46,000 nucleotides of DNA from Marinifilum sp. N1E240. GTDB lineage: Bacteria; Bacteroidota; Bacteroidia; Bacteroidales; Marinifilaceae. The DNA lies in assembly GCF_009295825.1 (NCBI RefSeq), contig NZ_WHKF01000016.1:1-46000 (forward strand), read 5' to 3'. Below, in pieces: positions 8,313 to 17,224 of the stretch (within the stretch, counting starts at the first letter, position 1; each line of letters begins with the position of its first letter). The translations under genes and the position numbers were made by a program. Under the pieces are notes generated by a model. The model was not told the origin of the DNA. It made no database searches and saw nothing but the letters and a program-made list of their open reading frames with translations.

Positions 8313-8557
8313 TTCGCTAAACTTCAAGAAATTCATTTTCAATTTTCAATCTAAAAATATATCTTCGCGCAGAATTTAATTTTTAACACAATAGAAGATT
8401 ATTTGTTGTAATTTTAACATTAGATCCTATTTTGTGAAAATTCATTCATTTAATTGCTCCTTACTTTTTAAAATCATTTCGTTTAAGTTATTGAGCAGCA
8501 GAAAATATTGTAAGTTTACAAGTAAATCAAAACTAAAACCTCTTAAAAACACATATT
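8313..8557. other. Intergenic region upstream of marC
   Basis: AT-rich, with no gene visible. TAAGTTTA at 8511-8518 is a one-mismatch -7 box for the marC-like gene, but no -33 element is well placed. Confidence 0.35.
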
Positions 8558-9163
8558 ATGAATCTAAATTTTCTTGAGATTGTTTCCGCCTTTATGGTTC
8601 TTTTTGCTGTAATTGATATTATTGGATCTATCCCAATTATTTTGGATTTAAAGAAAAAGGGAGGTCAAATTGAGGCATTAAAAGCAAGCTTAGTTGCATT
8701 GACTGTTCTAATCATATTTACTTTTCTTGGAGAAAAATTATTGGGTCTTTTTGGCGTAGATATTTCGAGTTTTGCCATTGCGGGTTCCTTCATCCTTTTC
8801 ATTATGGGTGTTGAAATGGCTTTGGGAATAGAAATCATTAAATACGATGGTCCAAGTGGAGTTTCCATTGTACCAATCGCCTTTCCATTAGTAGCTGGAG
8901 CTGGATCTTTTACTACGGTTGTTGCACTTCGTGCAGAATATGCTGTCGAGAATATTATAATTGCCTTAGTTCTAAATTTGGCGGTTGTCTATCTTGTATT
9001 AAAATCAACCAGTCTTGTTGAAAAATTTCTTGGAGATAGTGGAATTCATATCCTGAGAAAAGTTTTTGGTATTATTCTTTTAGCCATATCTGTTAAGCTT
9101 TTTATGAGTAATGTTGCAATTCAAATTCATTCACTTTTTCCTTTTCTGAAAGAGGCTTTATAA
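8558..9163 (+). CDS. MarC family (UPF0056) integral membrane protein
   Basis: 201 residues with six predicted membrane segments, the usual MarC length. Family landmarks are FAVIDIIGSIPIILDL near residue 17, the GSFILFIMGVEMALG helix, and VPIAFPLVAGAGSFTTVVAL near 110. Despite the name, MarC is not shown to cause multidrug resistance and its substrate is unknown. It stands alone between a terminator and the TSUP gene on the same strand. Confidence 0.9.
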   Translation: MNLNFLEIVSAFMVLFAVIDIIGSIPIILDLKKKGGQIEALKASLVALTVLIIFTFLGEKLLGLFGVDISSFAIAGSFILFIMGVEMALGIEIIKYDGPSGVSIVPIAFPLVAGAGSFTTVVALRAEYAVENIIIALVLNLAVVYLVLKSTSLVEKFLGDSGIHILRKVFGIILLAISVKLFMSNVAIQIHSLFPFLKEAL

Positions 9164-9253
9164 CATCTTTACATCACCATTTTTAAGCAAATTTAACACT
9201 GAACTTTAGCGTGATTCAAATAACTTTGTCTCATTCTAAATCCTCAATTAAAG

Positions 9254-9261
9254 TAAGTTTG
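9254..9261 (+). promoter_or_regulatory. -7 box abutting the TSUP start codon
   Basis: TAAGTTTG is an exact TAnnTTTG box whose last base is only 5 bases from the ATG at 9266. If used, transcription would start at or next to the ATG, making a leaderless message. TTTG at 9225-9228 is 25 bases away, longer than the preferred spacing. Confidence 0.4.
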
Positions 9262-9265
9262 CCTA

Positions 9266-10012
9266 ATGCATGATATTAGTCTGATACAAATTGTACTTTG
9301 CGGTATCGTAATTCTGTCGGCAGCATTCATAAAAGGAATGACTGGTTTCGGATTTGCGCTACTTGCTGTCCCTTTTTTATCATTGATTTTTCCAATGCAG
9401 GTTTTGGTACCTGCGATGAGTCTTTTCAATCTTATTACCAGTTTGGTTATTTTATTTAAGCTAAAGGAAAAAATAAAAGCTAAATTATTCATCCCAATGT
9501 TTATTGCAAGTTTAGGTGGTATCCCACTTGGAATTTATGCATTAGAATACATGAGTAGTGATAATCTGAGATTATTAACTGGCATATTGGTAGTACTTTT
9601 CTCCTTAAGAATGCTTGGGAAAGAACGTTTGGCAAAACACTTTATAAAATTACCAATCGTATTTGCAGGCTTTGTTAGCGGAATACTAAATAGCTGTATT
9701 TCAGTAGGCGGACCTCCTTTGGTTATTGCAATGAACAGAAAAGGTTACTCAAAAAATACTTTTAGAGGTGTATTTGCATGGTTTAGTACTTTCTCATCAT
9801 TCTTTACAACAGCTGCTTTTATCATGAATGGAATGATAGAATCAGAATCGGTAAACCTGGCATTATTTTGCTTACCAATTCTGTTTTTTGGATCGCATTT
9901 AGGATCTAAATTTTCAGGAAAAATAGAGCCAGAAAAATTCCGTAAAATGGTTATCGGAATTAATATCGTTACAGGAACTTTTATTGTTATTTCAGCTTTA
10001 ATACACCATTAA
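9266..10012 (+). CDS. TSUP family (TauE/SafE) membrane transporter
   Basis: 248 residues, seven to eight membrane segments and two repeated halves. The first half contains FIKGMTGFGFALLAVPFLSL near residue 22 and the second a matching AGFVSGILNSCISVGGPPLV segment near 136, both diagnostic of TauE/SafE permeases. Members move sulfite, sulfonates or other small organic anions. The substrate here is not shown by sequence or neighbours. Its stop codon abuts that of endonuclease IV on the other strand with no gap. Confidence 0.88.
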   Translation: MHDISLIQIVLCGIVILSAAFIKGMTGFGFALLAVPFLSLIFPMQVLVPAMSLFNLITSLVILFKLKEKIKAKLFIPMFIASLGGIPLGIYALEYMSSDNLRLLTGILVVLFSLRMLGKERLAKHFIKLPIVFAGFVSGILNSCISVGGPPLVIAMNRKGYSKNTFRGVFAWFSTFSSFFTTAAFIMNGMIESESVNLALFCLPILFFGSHLGSKFSGKIEPEKFRKMVIGINIVTGTFIVISALIHH

Positions 10013-10855
10013 TTACTTCTGCAAGCCGTACAAAAGTTCAATTTCCTGTTGCCAGTTATCCGAGTTTGGTGTTTCCAGTACCATAGGAATATGATTAAAC
10101 CTTTCATCATTCATAAGGTACTCGAATGCTGTTAAGCCAATAAAACCTTCACCAATTACTTCGTGGCGATCTACCCTGCTAGCAAGTTCCTTTTTGGAAT
10201 CATTAAGGTGCATTCCTTTCAGATATTGAAATCCAATGGTTCGCTCAAAATCTGAAAATACTTTGTTAAAGCCTTCCTTTGTAGATAAGTCATATCCTGC
10301 AGTAAATACATGACAGGTATCAATACAAACACCTACTCTATCTTTATCTTCCACTTGATGAATAATAGAGGCTATTTGCTCGAATGTGAATCCCAAATTA
10401 CTCCCTTGCCCAGCAGTATTTTCTATAACAGCTGAAACTCCAGATGTTTTATCCAAAGATAAATTAATCGATTCAGCAATTGTTCGTAAACACTCTTCCT
10501 CCGATACTTTTTTCAAATGACTACCAGGATGAAAATTCAATCGATCCAATCCTAAAAGTTCACAGCGTTGCAATTCATCCAAAAAGGCGTTTCTTGATTT
10601 TTCCAAAGCCATAGCTTCCGGATGTCCTAAATTAATTAGGTAACTGTCATGTGGCAATATGTGATTCGGTGTATATCCGTACTTATCACAATTCTCTTTA
10701 AACTTTGCAATATTCTCCTCTCCCAATGGCTTAGCAGTCCATTGTCTCTGATTTTTAGTAAATAAAGCAAATGCCTTTGCTCCAATTTTATGAGCATTTA
10801 GCGGAGCATTTTCTACTCCACCTGCTGTGCTTACATGCGCTCCAATATATTTCAT
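10013..10855 (-). CDS. nfo: Endonuclease IV (AP endonuclease)
   Basis: 280 residues from the ATG at 10855, the usual family length; an upstream in-frame extension to 10900 would add residues not in the family. It begins [17 protein letters not shown] and carries the zinc-binding motifs [36 protein letters not shown] and [17 protein letters not shown] plus GEGFIG. It cleaves DNA 5' to abasic sites in base-excision repair, in the cytoplasm, with a trinuclear zinc centre. It lies downstream of the TonB-dependent receptor gene but beyond its terminator. Confidence 0.96.
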   Translation of the reverse strand: MKYIGAHVSTAGGVENAPLNAHKIGAKAFALFTKNQRQWTAKPLGEENIAKFKENCDKYGYTPNHILPHDSYLINLGHPEAMALEKSRNAFLDELQRCELLGLDRLNFHPGSHLKKVSEEECLRTIAESINLSLDKTSGVSAVIENTAGQGSNLGFTFEQIASIIHQVEDKDRVGVCIDTCHVFTAGYDLSTKEGFNKVFSDFERTIGFQYLKGMHLNDSKKELASRVDRHEVIGEGFIGLTAFEYLMNDERFNHIPMVLETPNSDNWQQEIELLYGLQK

Positions 10856-10902
10856 TTGCTTATCATTTATCACAATTCTTATTTCTGCAAAATAGCACAA
10901 AA

Positions 10903-10930
10903 AAACTCACGAATAGATATCCGTGAGTTT
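10903..10930 (-). terminator. Terminator after the TonB-dependent receptor gene
   Basis: AAACTCACG (10903-10911) pairs with CGTGAGTTT (10922-10930). On the minus strand the hairpin runs into seven T residues. Confidence 0.85.
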
Positions 10931-10951
10931 CTAAATCGTTTAAATTTGCTC

Positions 10952-13411
10952 TTACATTTCAAACTCTTCCACATCAACACCATTCGCCGATCTTCTTCCT
11001 CTTTTCATCTTATAGTTGTTAATTTTATAACTTAACTTCAAACGAACCATTGGTGTTTTTGGGTCCATTTGGCTATAGTTGTAAAAATCGGTTCCTGTAT
11101 ATAAAGTTTCATGTTTCGATGTACCAAACACATCTCTTACCTGCAAAGTTGCAGATAGTTTGCGCTTAAAGAAATCCTTTTTAAAAGCAGCCGAAGTACT
11201 TATAAATCCTTCTCTTTTTCCCTGAGCCCAATCTGTATCCGATCTGTAATTTACGGTAAATTGAAATCTGGTTGATTTGTTTAAAATTAAAGTTGAATTA
11301 TTTCTTAAACTCCAGTTGTAACTTTCTGTAGAAAAATCTTGAATAATATCTTCTCCTGCAGAGTTTTGTGTTGCAAAATCTCCTTCCTCCTTGTAGTGGT
11401 AGAAATTACCTATCAAATCATTTTTAAACCATTTGGCAAAGGAAAGATTTAAGGTAGCCTCAATTCCTAAAGAGTAATCTTTACCTACATTTTCCATTGT
11501 ACTCAACATCACATTTTCCTCATAAACGCTTCGTACTCTTTCTATTTTATTGTGTGTTACTTTATAGTATGTCTCAACAGAAATAGCTTGATCCCCAAAA
11601 CGTTTCATATATCCCAACTCATAAGAATCGATATATTCCGGATCCAAAGCTGCATTTCCCTGACGTACATTATAAGCATCTGTCCATGTTACAAATGGTT
11701 CCAAATACCAACCTCTCGGACGTTGAATTCTTCGAGTATAACTAGCCATTATTTGGTTTTTATCTCCTAAATCCATTTGCGTGTGAATGGTAGGAAAGAA
11801 ATCCCATCTGTCAATTTTAAACTTCTCAGAATTATCTTTGTATTTGATTTCTCTACCGGTATGTTCCGTCCTAAAGCCTACTTGATAACCAAAACTTCCA
11901 ATTTTACTAGCATATGTAGTGTACAAACCATGTACATTTCTATCGTAAGTCACATCATGGCTAAACAATGGCATAAAAACATACTCCCCAGTCAATGGAT
12001 TATATTCTTCTTGTCTTGTATCAGCTTCGGAACTTCTTATTTGTCCCTGATACCCCATCTCAAATTTCTGGTCCTTTCCTAATGGCAAAGTATAGTCTGA
12101 ACGAATTTCCCATCTGGAACCAGGTCCTTCTTCTGTAGCAATCTGACCTGATGTTTGTATACCATTTTCATCAAACAACGAATTAGACGATTGCTCATCA
12201 CCACTACCTCGTCGTGAGTAACTCAACTGGCTAGACCATTCATGTCCTTTTCCTTCGAATTTACGAGTGTAAGAAAAACTTGAATTCACAAATGCCATAT
12301 CTCTCTCCCATTTGTTTTTGCTATCAGATTTAATTCTAGTTGGATTCTCACTGGTGTATTCCTGATAATCCTGTGTGGACTTACGTTCCATATCACGCAT
12401 TCCCATTCTAAAAGCAAAAGAGAAGCTATTTTTCTTGTTTAAATCATAATCAACTCCAGTCCTAAAGCCATATCCAACACGAGACATTTCAGAATCTCCA
12501 TCAGATAAAACAAAATTGGTTACGTTTTCAAAAGTAGTTCTATTCTCACTTTCATTCTCAGCTTCAAACTGTCGGTTGTTATAATCAACTCCGAAATTAA
12601 AATTCCACTTTTTCTTTCTGTAATTGATTAAAATATCTGCACCATTATTATTCTGTGTACCTAAATTTAAATTGGCAACTCCATTTAAACCGGATTCTTT
12701 ATTTTTTTTGGTTATTACGTTGATAATACCTGCTGTTCCTTCCGGATCGTATTTTGCCGATGGATTGGTAATAATCTCGATATTTTCGATAACACTGGCA
12801 GGCATTTGCTCTAATATATCGGATGCCTCTAATATTGAAGGCTTTCCGTCAACCAATACCGTAAAATTCGAACTTCCTCTTAAGCTGATATTCCCCTCAA
12901 TATCCACACTAACAGATGGTACATTTTCCAATACATCAACAGCTGTTCCACTGGCAGCTGTAATTTGACGACTTACCGGAATTACCTTTTTATCAATTTG
13001 ATATTGTACTGGCAATCGTTCCGTTGTAACCGTAACCTCATCCAACGACTCGGTAGATTGACGAAGATTAACCACCTTAAGATCTATAACTTTTCTTTTT
13101 TTATTGATAGGGATATTTCGAACGGCAGCCTTATTGTATCCTATAAATGATACTTCGACATAGTAACTCCCGGGTTTTAATTTCTTAAGAACAAAAGCCC
13201 CTTTAGCATCGGTTATTGTTCCATCAATTAATGTAGAATCAGACATGGTATAAACCGAAACGGTTGCATATTCTACTGGTGTATCATGAGAATTGTCTTT
13301 TACGATACCTTTAATTACTCCCCCTTGTAATTCAGGTTTAACAGCCGGTTCTACTGCTTTAATAGATATTGCCGCAAAAAGAAAGCAAAGCAATAGTGTT
13401 AGTTTGTTCAT
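10952..13411 (-). CDS. TonB-dependent outer-membrane receptor
   Basis: 819 residues. A signal peptide (1-19) precedes a carboxypeptidase-regulatory-like beta-sandwich at about 33-115 (GGVIKGIVKDNSHDTPVEYA, DAKGAFVLKKLKPGSYYVEV), a plug domain at about 135-235 (GTAVDVLENVPSVSVDIEGN, ISLRGSSNFTVLVDGKPSIL, IEIITNPSAKYDPEGTAGII) and a 22-strand-type barrel of the OMP_b-brl_3 class. The lack of an adjacent SusD and the ~820-residue size suggest a stand-alone receptor rather than a polysaccharide-utilisation SusC. Ligand unknown. It has its own promoter and terminator. Confidence 0.92.
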   Translation of the reverse strand: MNKLTLLLCFLFAAISIKAVEPAVKPELQGGVIKGIVKDNSHDTPVEYATVSVYTMSDSTLIDGTITDAKGAFVLKKLKPGSYYVEVSFIGYNKAAVRNIPINKKRKVIDLKVVNLRQSTESLDEVTVTTERLPVQYQIDKKVIPVSRQITAASGTAVDVLENVPSVSVDIEGNISLRGSSNFTVLVDGKPSILEASDILEQMPASVIENIEIITNPSAKYDPEGTAGIINVITKKNKESGLNGVANLNLGTQNNNGADILINYRKKKWNFNFGVDYNNRQFEAENESENRTTFENVTNFVLSDGDSEMSRVGYGFRTGVDYDLNKKNSFSFAFRMGMRDMERKSTQDYQEYTSENPTRIKSDSKNKWERDMAFVNSSFSYTRKFEGKGHEWSSQLSYSRRGSGDEQSSNSLFDENGIQTSGQIATEEGPGSRWEIRSDYTLPLGKDQKFEMGYQGQIRSSEADTRQEEYNPLTGEYVFMPLFSHDVTYDRNVHGLYTTYASKIGSFGYQVGFRTEHTGREIKYKDNSEKFKIDRWDFFPTIHTQMDLGDKNQIMASYTRRIQRPRGWYLEPFVTWTDAYNVRQGNAALDPEYIDSYELGYMKRFGDQAISVETYYKVTHNKIERVRSVYEENVMLSTMENVGKDYSLGIEATLNLSFAKWFKNDLIGNFYHYKEEGDFATQNSAGEDIIQDFSTESYNWSLRNNSTLILNKSTRFQFTVNYRSDTDWAQGKREGFISTSAAFKKDFFKRKLSATLQVRDVFGTSKHETLYTGTDFYNYSQMDPKTPMVRLKLSYKINNYKMKRGRRSANGVDVEEFEM

Positions 13412-13446
13412 GTAAGTAGGTTAAAAGGTTATTTATTTTGTTCAAG

Positions 13447-13454
13447 CAAACTTA
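13447..13454 (-). promoter_or_regulatory. Promoter -7 box of the TonB-dependent receptor gene
   Basis: On the minus strand TAAGTTTG is an exact TAnnTTTG box 35 bases before the ATG. TTTG further upstream is 26 bases away, a long spacing. Confidence 0.5.
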
Positions 13455-13630
13455 CAATTCCTATTCGGTTTTATATTTACCAAAAGTGCATTTTAGATAT
13501 TTATTAACATTTCCCCGATAAGAAATAAGAAAGCCTGGTTCTATATCTTACCATAGACTATAAAAACAAGAAAAGGTTTAATAGCTTTATTGAAATTTCT
13601 GAAAAAATCGGATAAATTTAGATAATCGTT

Positions 13631-14476
13631 CTACTGATTCCAACTTTGGATAGCATCTCTACCCGCCTGTAATCCCAATTGGTAATCTTTCATTAACATA
13701 TCGTAATCCTGAGTAAAACGTTTTGTCTGGAATGTTTCTGGTGGACTAACATCAATCATTTCAATTCCACTAGGTGGATTTTCAATAAAATCTATTGATG
13801 AATTATATGTTTCAGGACGTTTCTGTAGAGCAGTTACCAATCCTGGATGCTTCCGAAATAAAAGCTTGGCGAGTTTTGATTCCATCCCTTTTTCCATTCT
13901 AAAACTATGAGGACGCGATCGAATTACCATAATTTTATTTGCACCTTTCTCTATAGCTCTGTTTACTGGTATTGGAGCAGAAACACCACCATCAGAAACG
14001 ATTTGATTATCTATTTCAAGAAAATTACGATAAAAAAGTGGTACAGTGCAACTGGCTTTCATTACATGACTTAATGTGTCTGAATCTGGCTTAATAAACA
14101 CAGATCTACCATCTGAATTCATAGTTACACCAATCTCAAAATCAGGATTATCTTCAAATAAAACATCTGTATTAATTGGTAATTCTTTGGTTGTAATATC
14201 CCAGGACCAATCCAAATCCATTAAATGCCCGCCTTTAAGAAATTTCTTCCAACTGATGTATTCCGGTCGTAATGAATAATCGGTAAAAACTTTAAGATTC
14301 CTTTCCTTTTGCTTAGATAAATAAGCTGCTGCATTAATTGATCCTGCAGAAACCCCAAGTATCATATCAAACGGATTAAAATTCTCTTCTATAAAAGTAT
14401 CTAGAACACCTGCGGCAAAAATTCCTCGCATCGCGCCTCCTTCAACTACCAGTGCCGTCTTTACAGAATTATCCAT
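13631..14476 (-). CDS. Patatin-like phospholipase
   Basis: About 281 residues from the ATG at 14476. The oxyanion loop GGAMRG (13-18), nucleophile elbow GVSAGS with Ser43, and SDGG with Asp162 make a complete patatin Ser-Asp dyad. The overall layout resembles bacterial YjjU/RssA-like patatins with a C-terminal DYDMLMKDYQLG helix. No signal peptide, so it is probably cytoplasmic or membrane-associated. It starts 3 bases after the stop of the acyltransferase gene, so the two are co-transcribed and probably act together on phospholipids: one removing acyl chains, the other adding them. Confidence 0.92.
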   Translation of the reverse strand: MDNSVKTALVVEGGAMRGIFAAGVLDTFIEENFNPFDMILGVSAGSINAAAYLSKQKERNLKVFTDYSLRPEYISWKKFLKGGHLMDLDWSWDITTKELPINTDVLFEDNPDFEIGVTMNSDGRSVFIKPDSDTLSHVMKASCTVPLFYRNFLEIDNQIVSDGGVSAPIPVNRAIEKGANKIMVIRSRPHSFRMEKGMESKLAKLLFRKHPGLVTALQKRPETYNSSIDFIENPPSGIEMIDVSPPETFQTKRFTQDYDMLMKDYQLGLQAGRDAIQSWNQ

Positions 14477-14479
14477 CAA

Positions 14480-15214
14480 TTATTGATTTAACTTTTTGCG
14501 AATCACTTGCTCAGCTTCTTCAGTAACTTCGGTTGCAGTTTTCCCTTTTGTTTCAATTGGATCAAGAATACTGTACTTTACTCTCTGACCAATACACAAC
14601 GGAAACATTCCTCTTTTTTCAATTTTATAATTTCCGTCGACGGCAAAAGGAACAATTAAAGCATTTGGAGCCGCTTTTAATAAGGTCTCTATACCACCAG
14701 CTTTAAACTTCTTCATCTTTCCAGTCTTGCTTCTGGTTCCTTCTGGAAAAATACAGGCTGCATAATTATTCTTAGCAATCAATTCTCCTAATTTATAAAT
14801 TTCAGGAATTGCCTGTGCTCTATTTCTTCTATCGATTAAGGCTGCACCACTATGGCGAAGATTATAGGAAACACTGGGAATATTTTTCGCCAATTCAATT
14901 TTTGAAATAAACTTTGGATGATGTTTACGAAACAACCAAACAATTGGGGGAATATCATAGGTTCCCTGATGATTGGATACCACTATGATAGGACGATTAT
15001 TTGGCAAATTTAACTTGCCCTCGTATGTAATTCTAACACCTAAAATTCCTACCAGTCGCATAAGGAAAAAGTTTAGAACATCAACCGAATTCTTATGAGC
15101 TTGATAGCCAAACAGCTTTAAGCTTATTACCTGTATTGGATGAAAAATGACCAATAAAAGGAAAAATAAAATATAAAATATTGGTGTAAGAATGTATGCA
15201 ATAATCTTCAACAT
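14480..15214 (-). CDS. plsC: Lysophospholipid (1-acyl-glycerol-3-phosphate) acyltransferase
   Basis: 244 residues. One or two N-terminal membrane segments (about 5-32) anchor a PlsC domain with the catalytic NHxxxxD box as SNHQGTYD (His82, Asp87), FPEGTRS at 156-162 for glycerophosphate binding, and IVPFAVDG near 187. It acylates lysophosphatidate or a related lysolipid at the inner membrane. Several PlsC paralogues usually exist per genome, so the symbol names the family rather than proving the housekeeping copy. First gene of a two-gene operon with the patatin. Confidence 0.88.
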   Translation of the reverse strand: MLKIIAYILTPIFYILFFLLLVIFHPIQVISLKLFGYQAHKNSVDVLNFFLMRLVGILGVRITYEGKLNLPNNRPIIVVSNHQGTYDIPPIVWLFRKHHPKFISKIELAKNIPSVSYNLRHSGAALIDRRNRAQAIPEIYKLGELIAKNNYAACIFPEGTRSKTGKMKKFKAGGIETLLKAAPNALIVPFAVDGNYKIEKRGMFPLCIGQRVKYSILDPIETKGKTATEVTEEAEQVIRKKLNQ

Positions 15215-15281
15215 CGATAAAATTGTAATTTAAATTTTCACAAAAGAACAAAAAATTCGTTTATCGATAAAATTCAGTCAC

Positions 15282-15305
15282 AAAAAATGCAGCTAAAAAG
15301 CTGCA
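15282..15305 (-). terminator. Terminator after the SIMPL gene
   Basis: TGCAGCT (15288-15294) and AGCTGCA (15299-15305) form a 7-bp stem with a 4-base loop. On the minus strand it is followed by six T residues. Confidence 0.9.
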
Positions 15306-15399
15306 CATCTTCAAATATCAAAGAGAACATTGAGTAATATGCCGTCCTCCAACTTGCATAAAACACAACGATCTCCATGAAAATTTTTAAATAAATTTA

Positions 15400-16092
15400 T
15401 TACAAGGCAAAACGCAATTGCACAGTATATTCCAGTTTAATTTTTTCGAAATCCAACGATGGCATTTTTACTTTTCCTAAACTTGAAGCACCTCTGATAC
15501 GAATAGCTGTATTGGCATAATCATTTTGATATCTCGAGCCTGTTTCATTGATATAAATCGCTTTTCCCAATTGCTGTCCTAAAGCTTCAGTTAAAGCTTC
15601 AGCTTTTTCCTTTCCTGCTTTCACAGCATTCACTTTAACCTGTCGTCGGTATTTTTCAATTTCGGAATGAGCCGTTCTAACGATACTCACATTCGAAATT
15701 TTAATTTGCTCTAATTCGGCAAATACTTTAGCGAGGGTATTCGATTCATGAACCACAAGTTCGAATACTTTCGATTTTAGAACATTTGCTCTTTTGAACA
15801 AGTGAAATTTTAAATTGCTAGCGAAATCGGAAACTGCTAACTGCTTTTCCAAATTTACTCCAGCCTTCTCAAGAGCAACATACATTTGTTGTTCCAACTC
15901 CTCAATACTTTCCTTATTTTTCGTAGCTTTTTCATCCAAAACAATGTTTAGATAAATTTCATCTGGAACAATCTCCATTTTGGCTACTCCATTCACCTCA
16001 ATGTAATTTTGATCAATAAAATTCTTTTGAGATTGAGCCATAACATTTAAGCTCAGAACCAATGCCAATAATATGATGATACTTTTTTTCAT
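15400..16092 (-). CDS. Exported SIMPL (DUF541) domain protein
   Basis: 230 residues with a signal peptide ending VMAQ. The mature part follows the SIMPL pattern: an ITVTGxG-like start (YIEVNGVAKMEIVPDEIYL), a central helix with QQMYVALEKAGV, and a late RRQVKVNAVKAGKEKAEALT helix followed by LGQQLGKAIYINE. SIMPL proteins such as E. coli YggE are periplasmic, may oligomerise into rings and are linked to oxidative-stress tolerance, with no defined reaction. It stands alone, with its own terminator. Confidence 0.85.
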   Translation of the reverse strand: MKKSIIILLALVLSLNVMAQSQKNFIDQNYIEVNGVAKMEIVPDEIYLNIVLDEKATKNKESIEELEQQMYVALEKAGVNLEKQLAVSDFASNLKFHLFKRANVLKSKVFELVVHESNTLAKVFAELEQIKISNVSIVRTAHSEIEKYRRQVKVNAVKAGKEKAEALTEALGQQLGKAIYINETGSRYQNDYANTAIRIRGASSLGKVKMPSLDFEKIKLEYTVQLRFAL

Positions 16093-16216
16093 ATGTAATT
16101 ATTTTACGTTATTATTTGATTTTGTAACGCTGCAACAAATAACATATATTGTGCCAAAACGCAATAAAATAGGGATGTTTATTAGATTATTTTCGAGAGT
16201 TCATCCTATAAAAAAA

Positions 16217-16242
16217 TACCCCTCGTATAAATACAAAGGGTA
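16217..16242 (-). terminator. Probable terminator after the tandem-SnoaL gene
   Basis: TACCCCT and AGGGTA pair with a one-base bulge across 16217-16242. On the minus strand seven T residues follow. Confidence 0.6.
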
Positions 16243-16270
16243 AAATATTATGTATCAACCAATATCTCTC

Positions 16271-17119
16271 TTAAAAATTGAATTTTCCATTTTTATTTTG
16301 AGACTCTGATTCAGGAATCAATTTTTCAATGGTATCCCAATGTTCAACAACTTTGCCGTTCTCTATTCTGAAAATATCGTAGAATGCGACTTTCTCTTTC
16401 ATGAAAATACCCTCGGATACAGATAGCACGAAATTCCCCTCGCCCAAAACAATATGATTCTTTTCGTAAACCATTGGCATGCCAGCCTCGGCAAGAGCTG
16501 TCAAAGCTTCTCCTAATCCCACTAATCCATCTTTTACTCCAGGATTGTGCTGATCGTATTGTTCTGTCGAAATATAATCTGTGATTTTATCTGGATTCGC
16601 ACCAAGAAATACATCATTCAATAGACTCTTAACCATGTTCTTATTTTCTTCAGTCTTATCAAGATCTTTCACCTCGGTAGGTCCATCAATCTGGCTACGC
16701 CCAGATGCAGTTTCAGTAACTTTTTCTTGCAAGTTATCCCAGTGCTCAACAATCAATCCATCTTCGAAACGAAAAATATCTATTCCGATTTTTGGACCAA
16801 AAAAATTGTAATCAGTATGTGCAATCACATAATCACCATATTCAAAAACACGCACTGTATTTACTTTTGCACTGCCTTCGGGCAACTTCTGTAGTAAAGC
16901 TCCAAATCCTGCCAAACCATCCCCTACAGCTTGATTGTGCTGAATGTATTTATTCGGATTAATGTAAGCAATTGGTTCTGTTGCTCCAGTTTCGATGCTT
17001 TTTAAAAGCTCAACAACTTTTTGTTTGTTTGATGTTTCCATTTTAACCTCGTTATTATCTGCCTCACATGCTACAAATGAGGCTATTGTTAATACTGTAA
17101 TGATGAATAATTTTCGCAT
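16271..17119 (-). CDS. Lipoprotein with two tandem SnoaL-like domains
   Basis: About 282 residues from the ATG at 17119. A lipoprotein leader ends in FVAC. Two repeats follow, at roughly 30-135 and 160-272. Each has a KxxVxxLL helix, a YI...(Y/QY)xQHNxxVxDGLxGxG segment (KYIQHNQAVGDGLAGFGALL against QYDQHNPGVKDGLVGLGEAL), and a DIFRxExGxxVEHWD ending (FRFEDGLIVEHWDNL against FRIENGKVVEHWDTI). This is an internal duplication of the SnoaL-like NTF2 fold. Polyketide-cyclase SnoaL enzymes use His/Asp residues in this region, but a catalytic role cannot be assigned. It is probably attached to a membrane on its periplasmic side. Confidence 0.85.
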   Translation of the reverse strand: MRKLFIITVLTIASFVACEADNNEVKMETSNKQKVVELLKSIETGATEPIAYINPNKYIQHNQAVGDGLAGFGALLQKLPEGSAKVNTVRVFEYGDYVIAHTDYNFFGPKIGIDIFRFEDGLIVEHWDNLQEKVTETASGRSQIDGPTEVKDLDKTEENKNMVKSLLNDVFLGANPDKITDYISTEQYDQHNPGVKDGLVGLGEALTALAEAGMPMVYEKNHIVLGEGNFVLSVSEGIFMKEKVAFYDIFRIENGKVVEHWDTIEKLIPESESQNKNGKFNF

Positions 17120-17224
17120 TATTTTAATTTTTAAGTACAATGCAAAGATGAGGTGAAAAGAATGGCAGATAAAGGTAAGATTACTCCCTAGTATGATACA
17201 TTTACTCCAAAGTAGATTATTTAC

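Noticed and set aside
11552-12968. Several plus-strand reading frames inside the TonB-dependent receptor gene
   Set aside because: They are antisense frames with low-complexity composition and no family features; the minus-strand gene explains the region fully.
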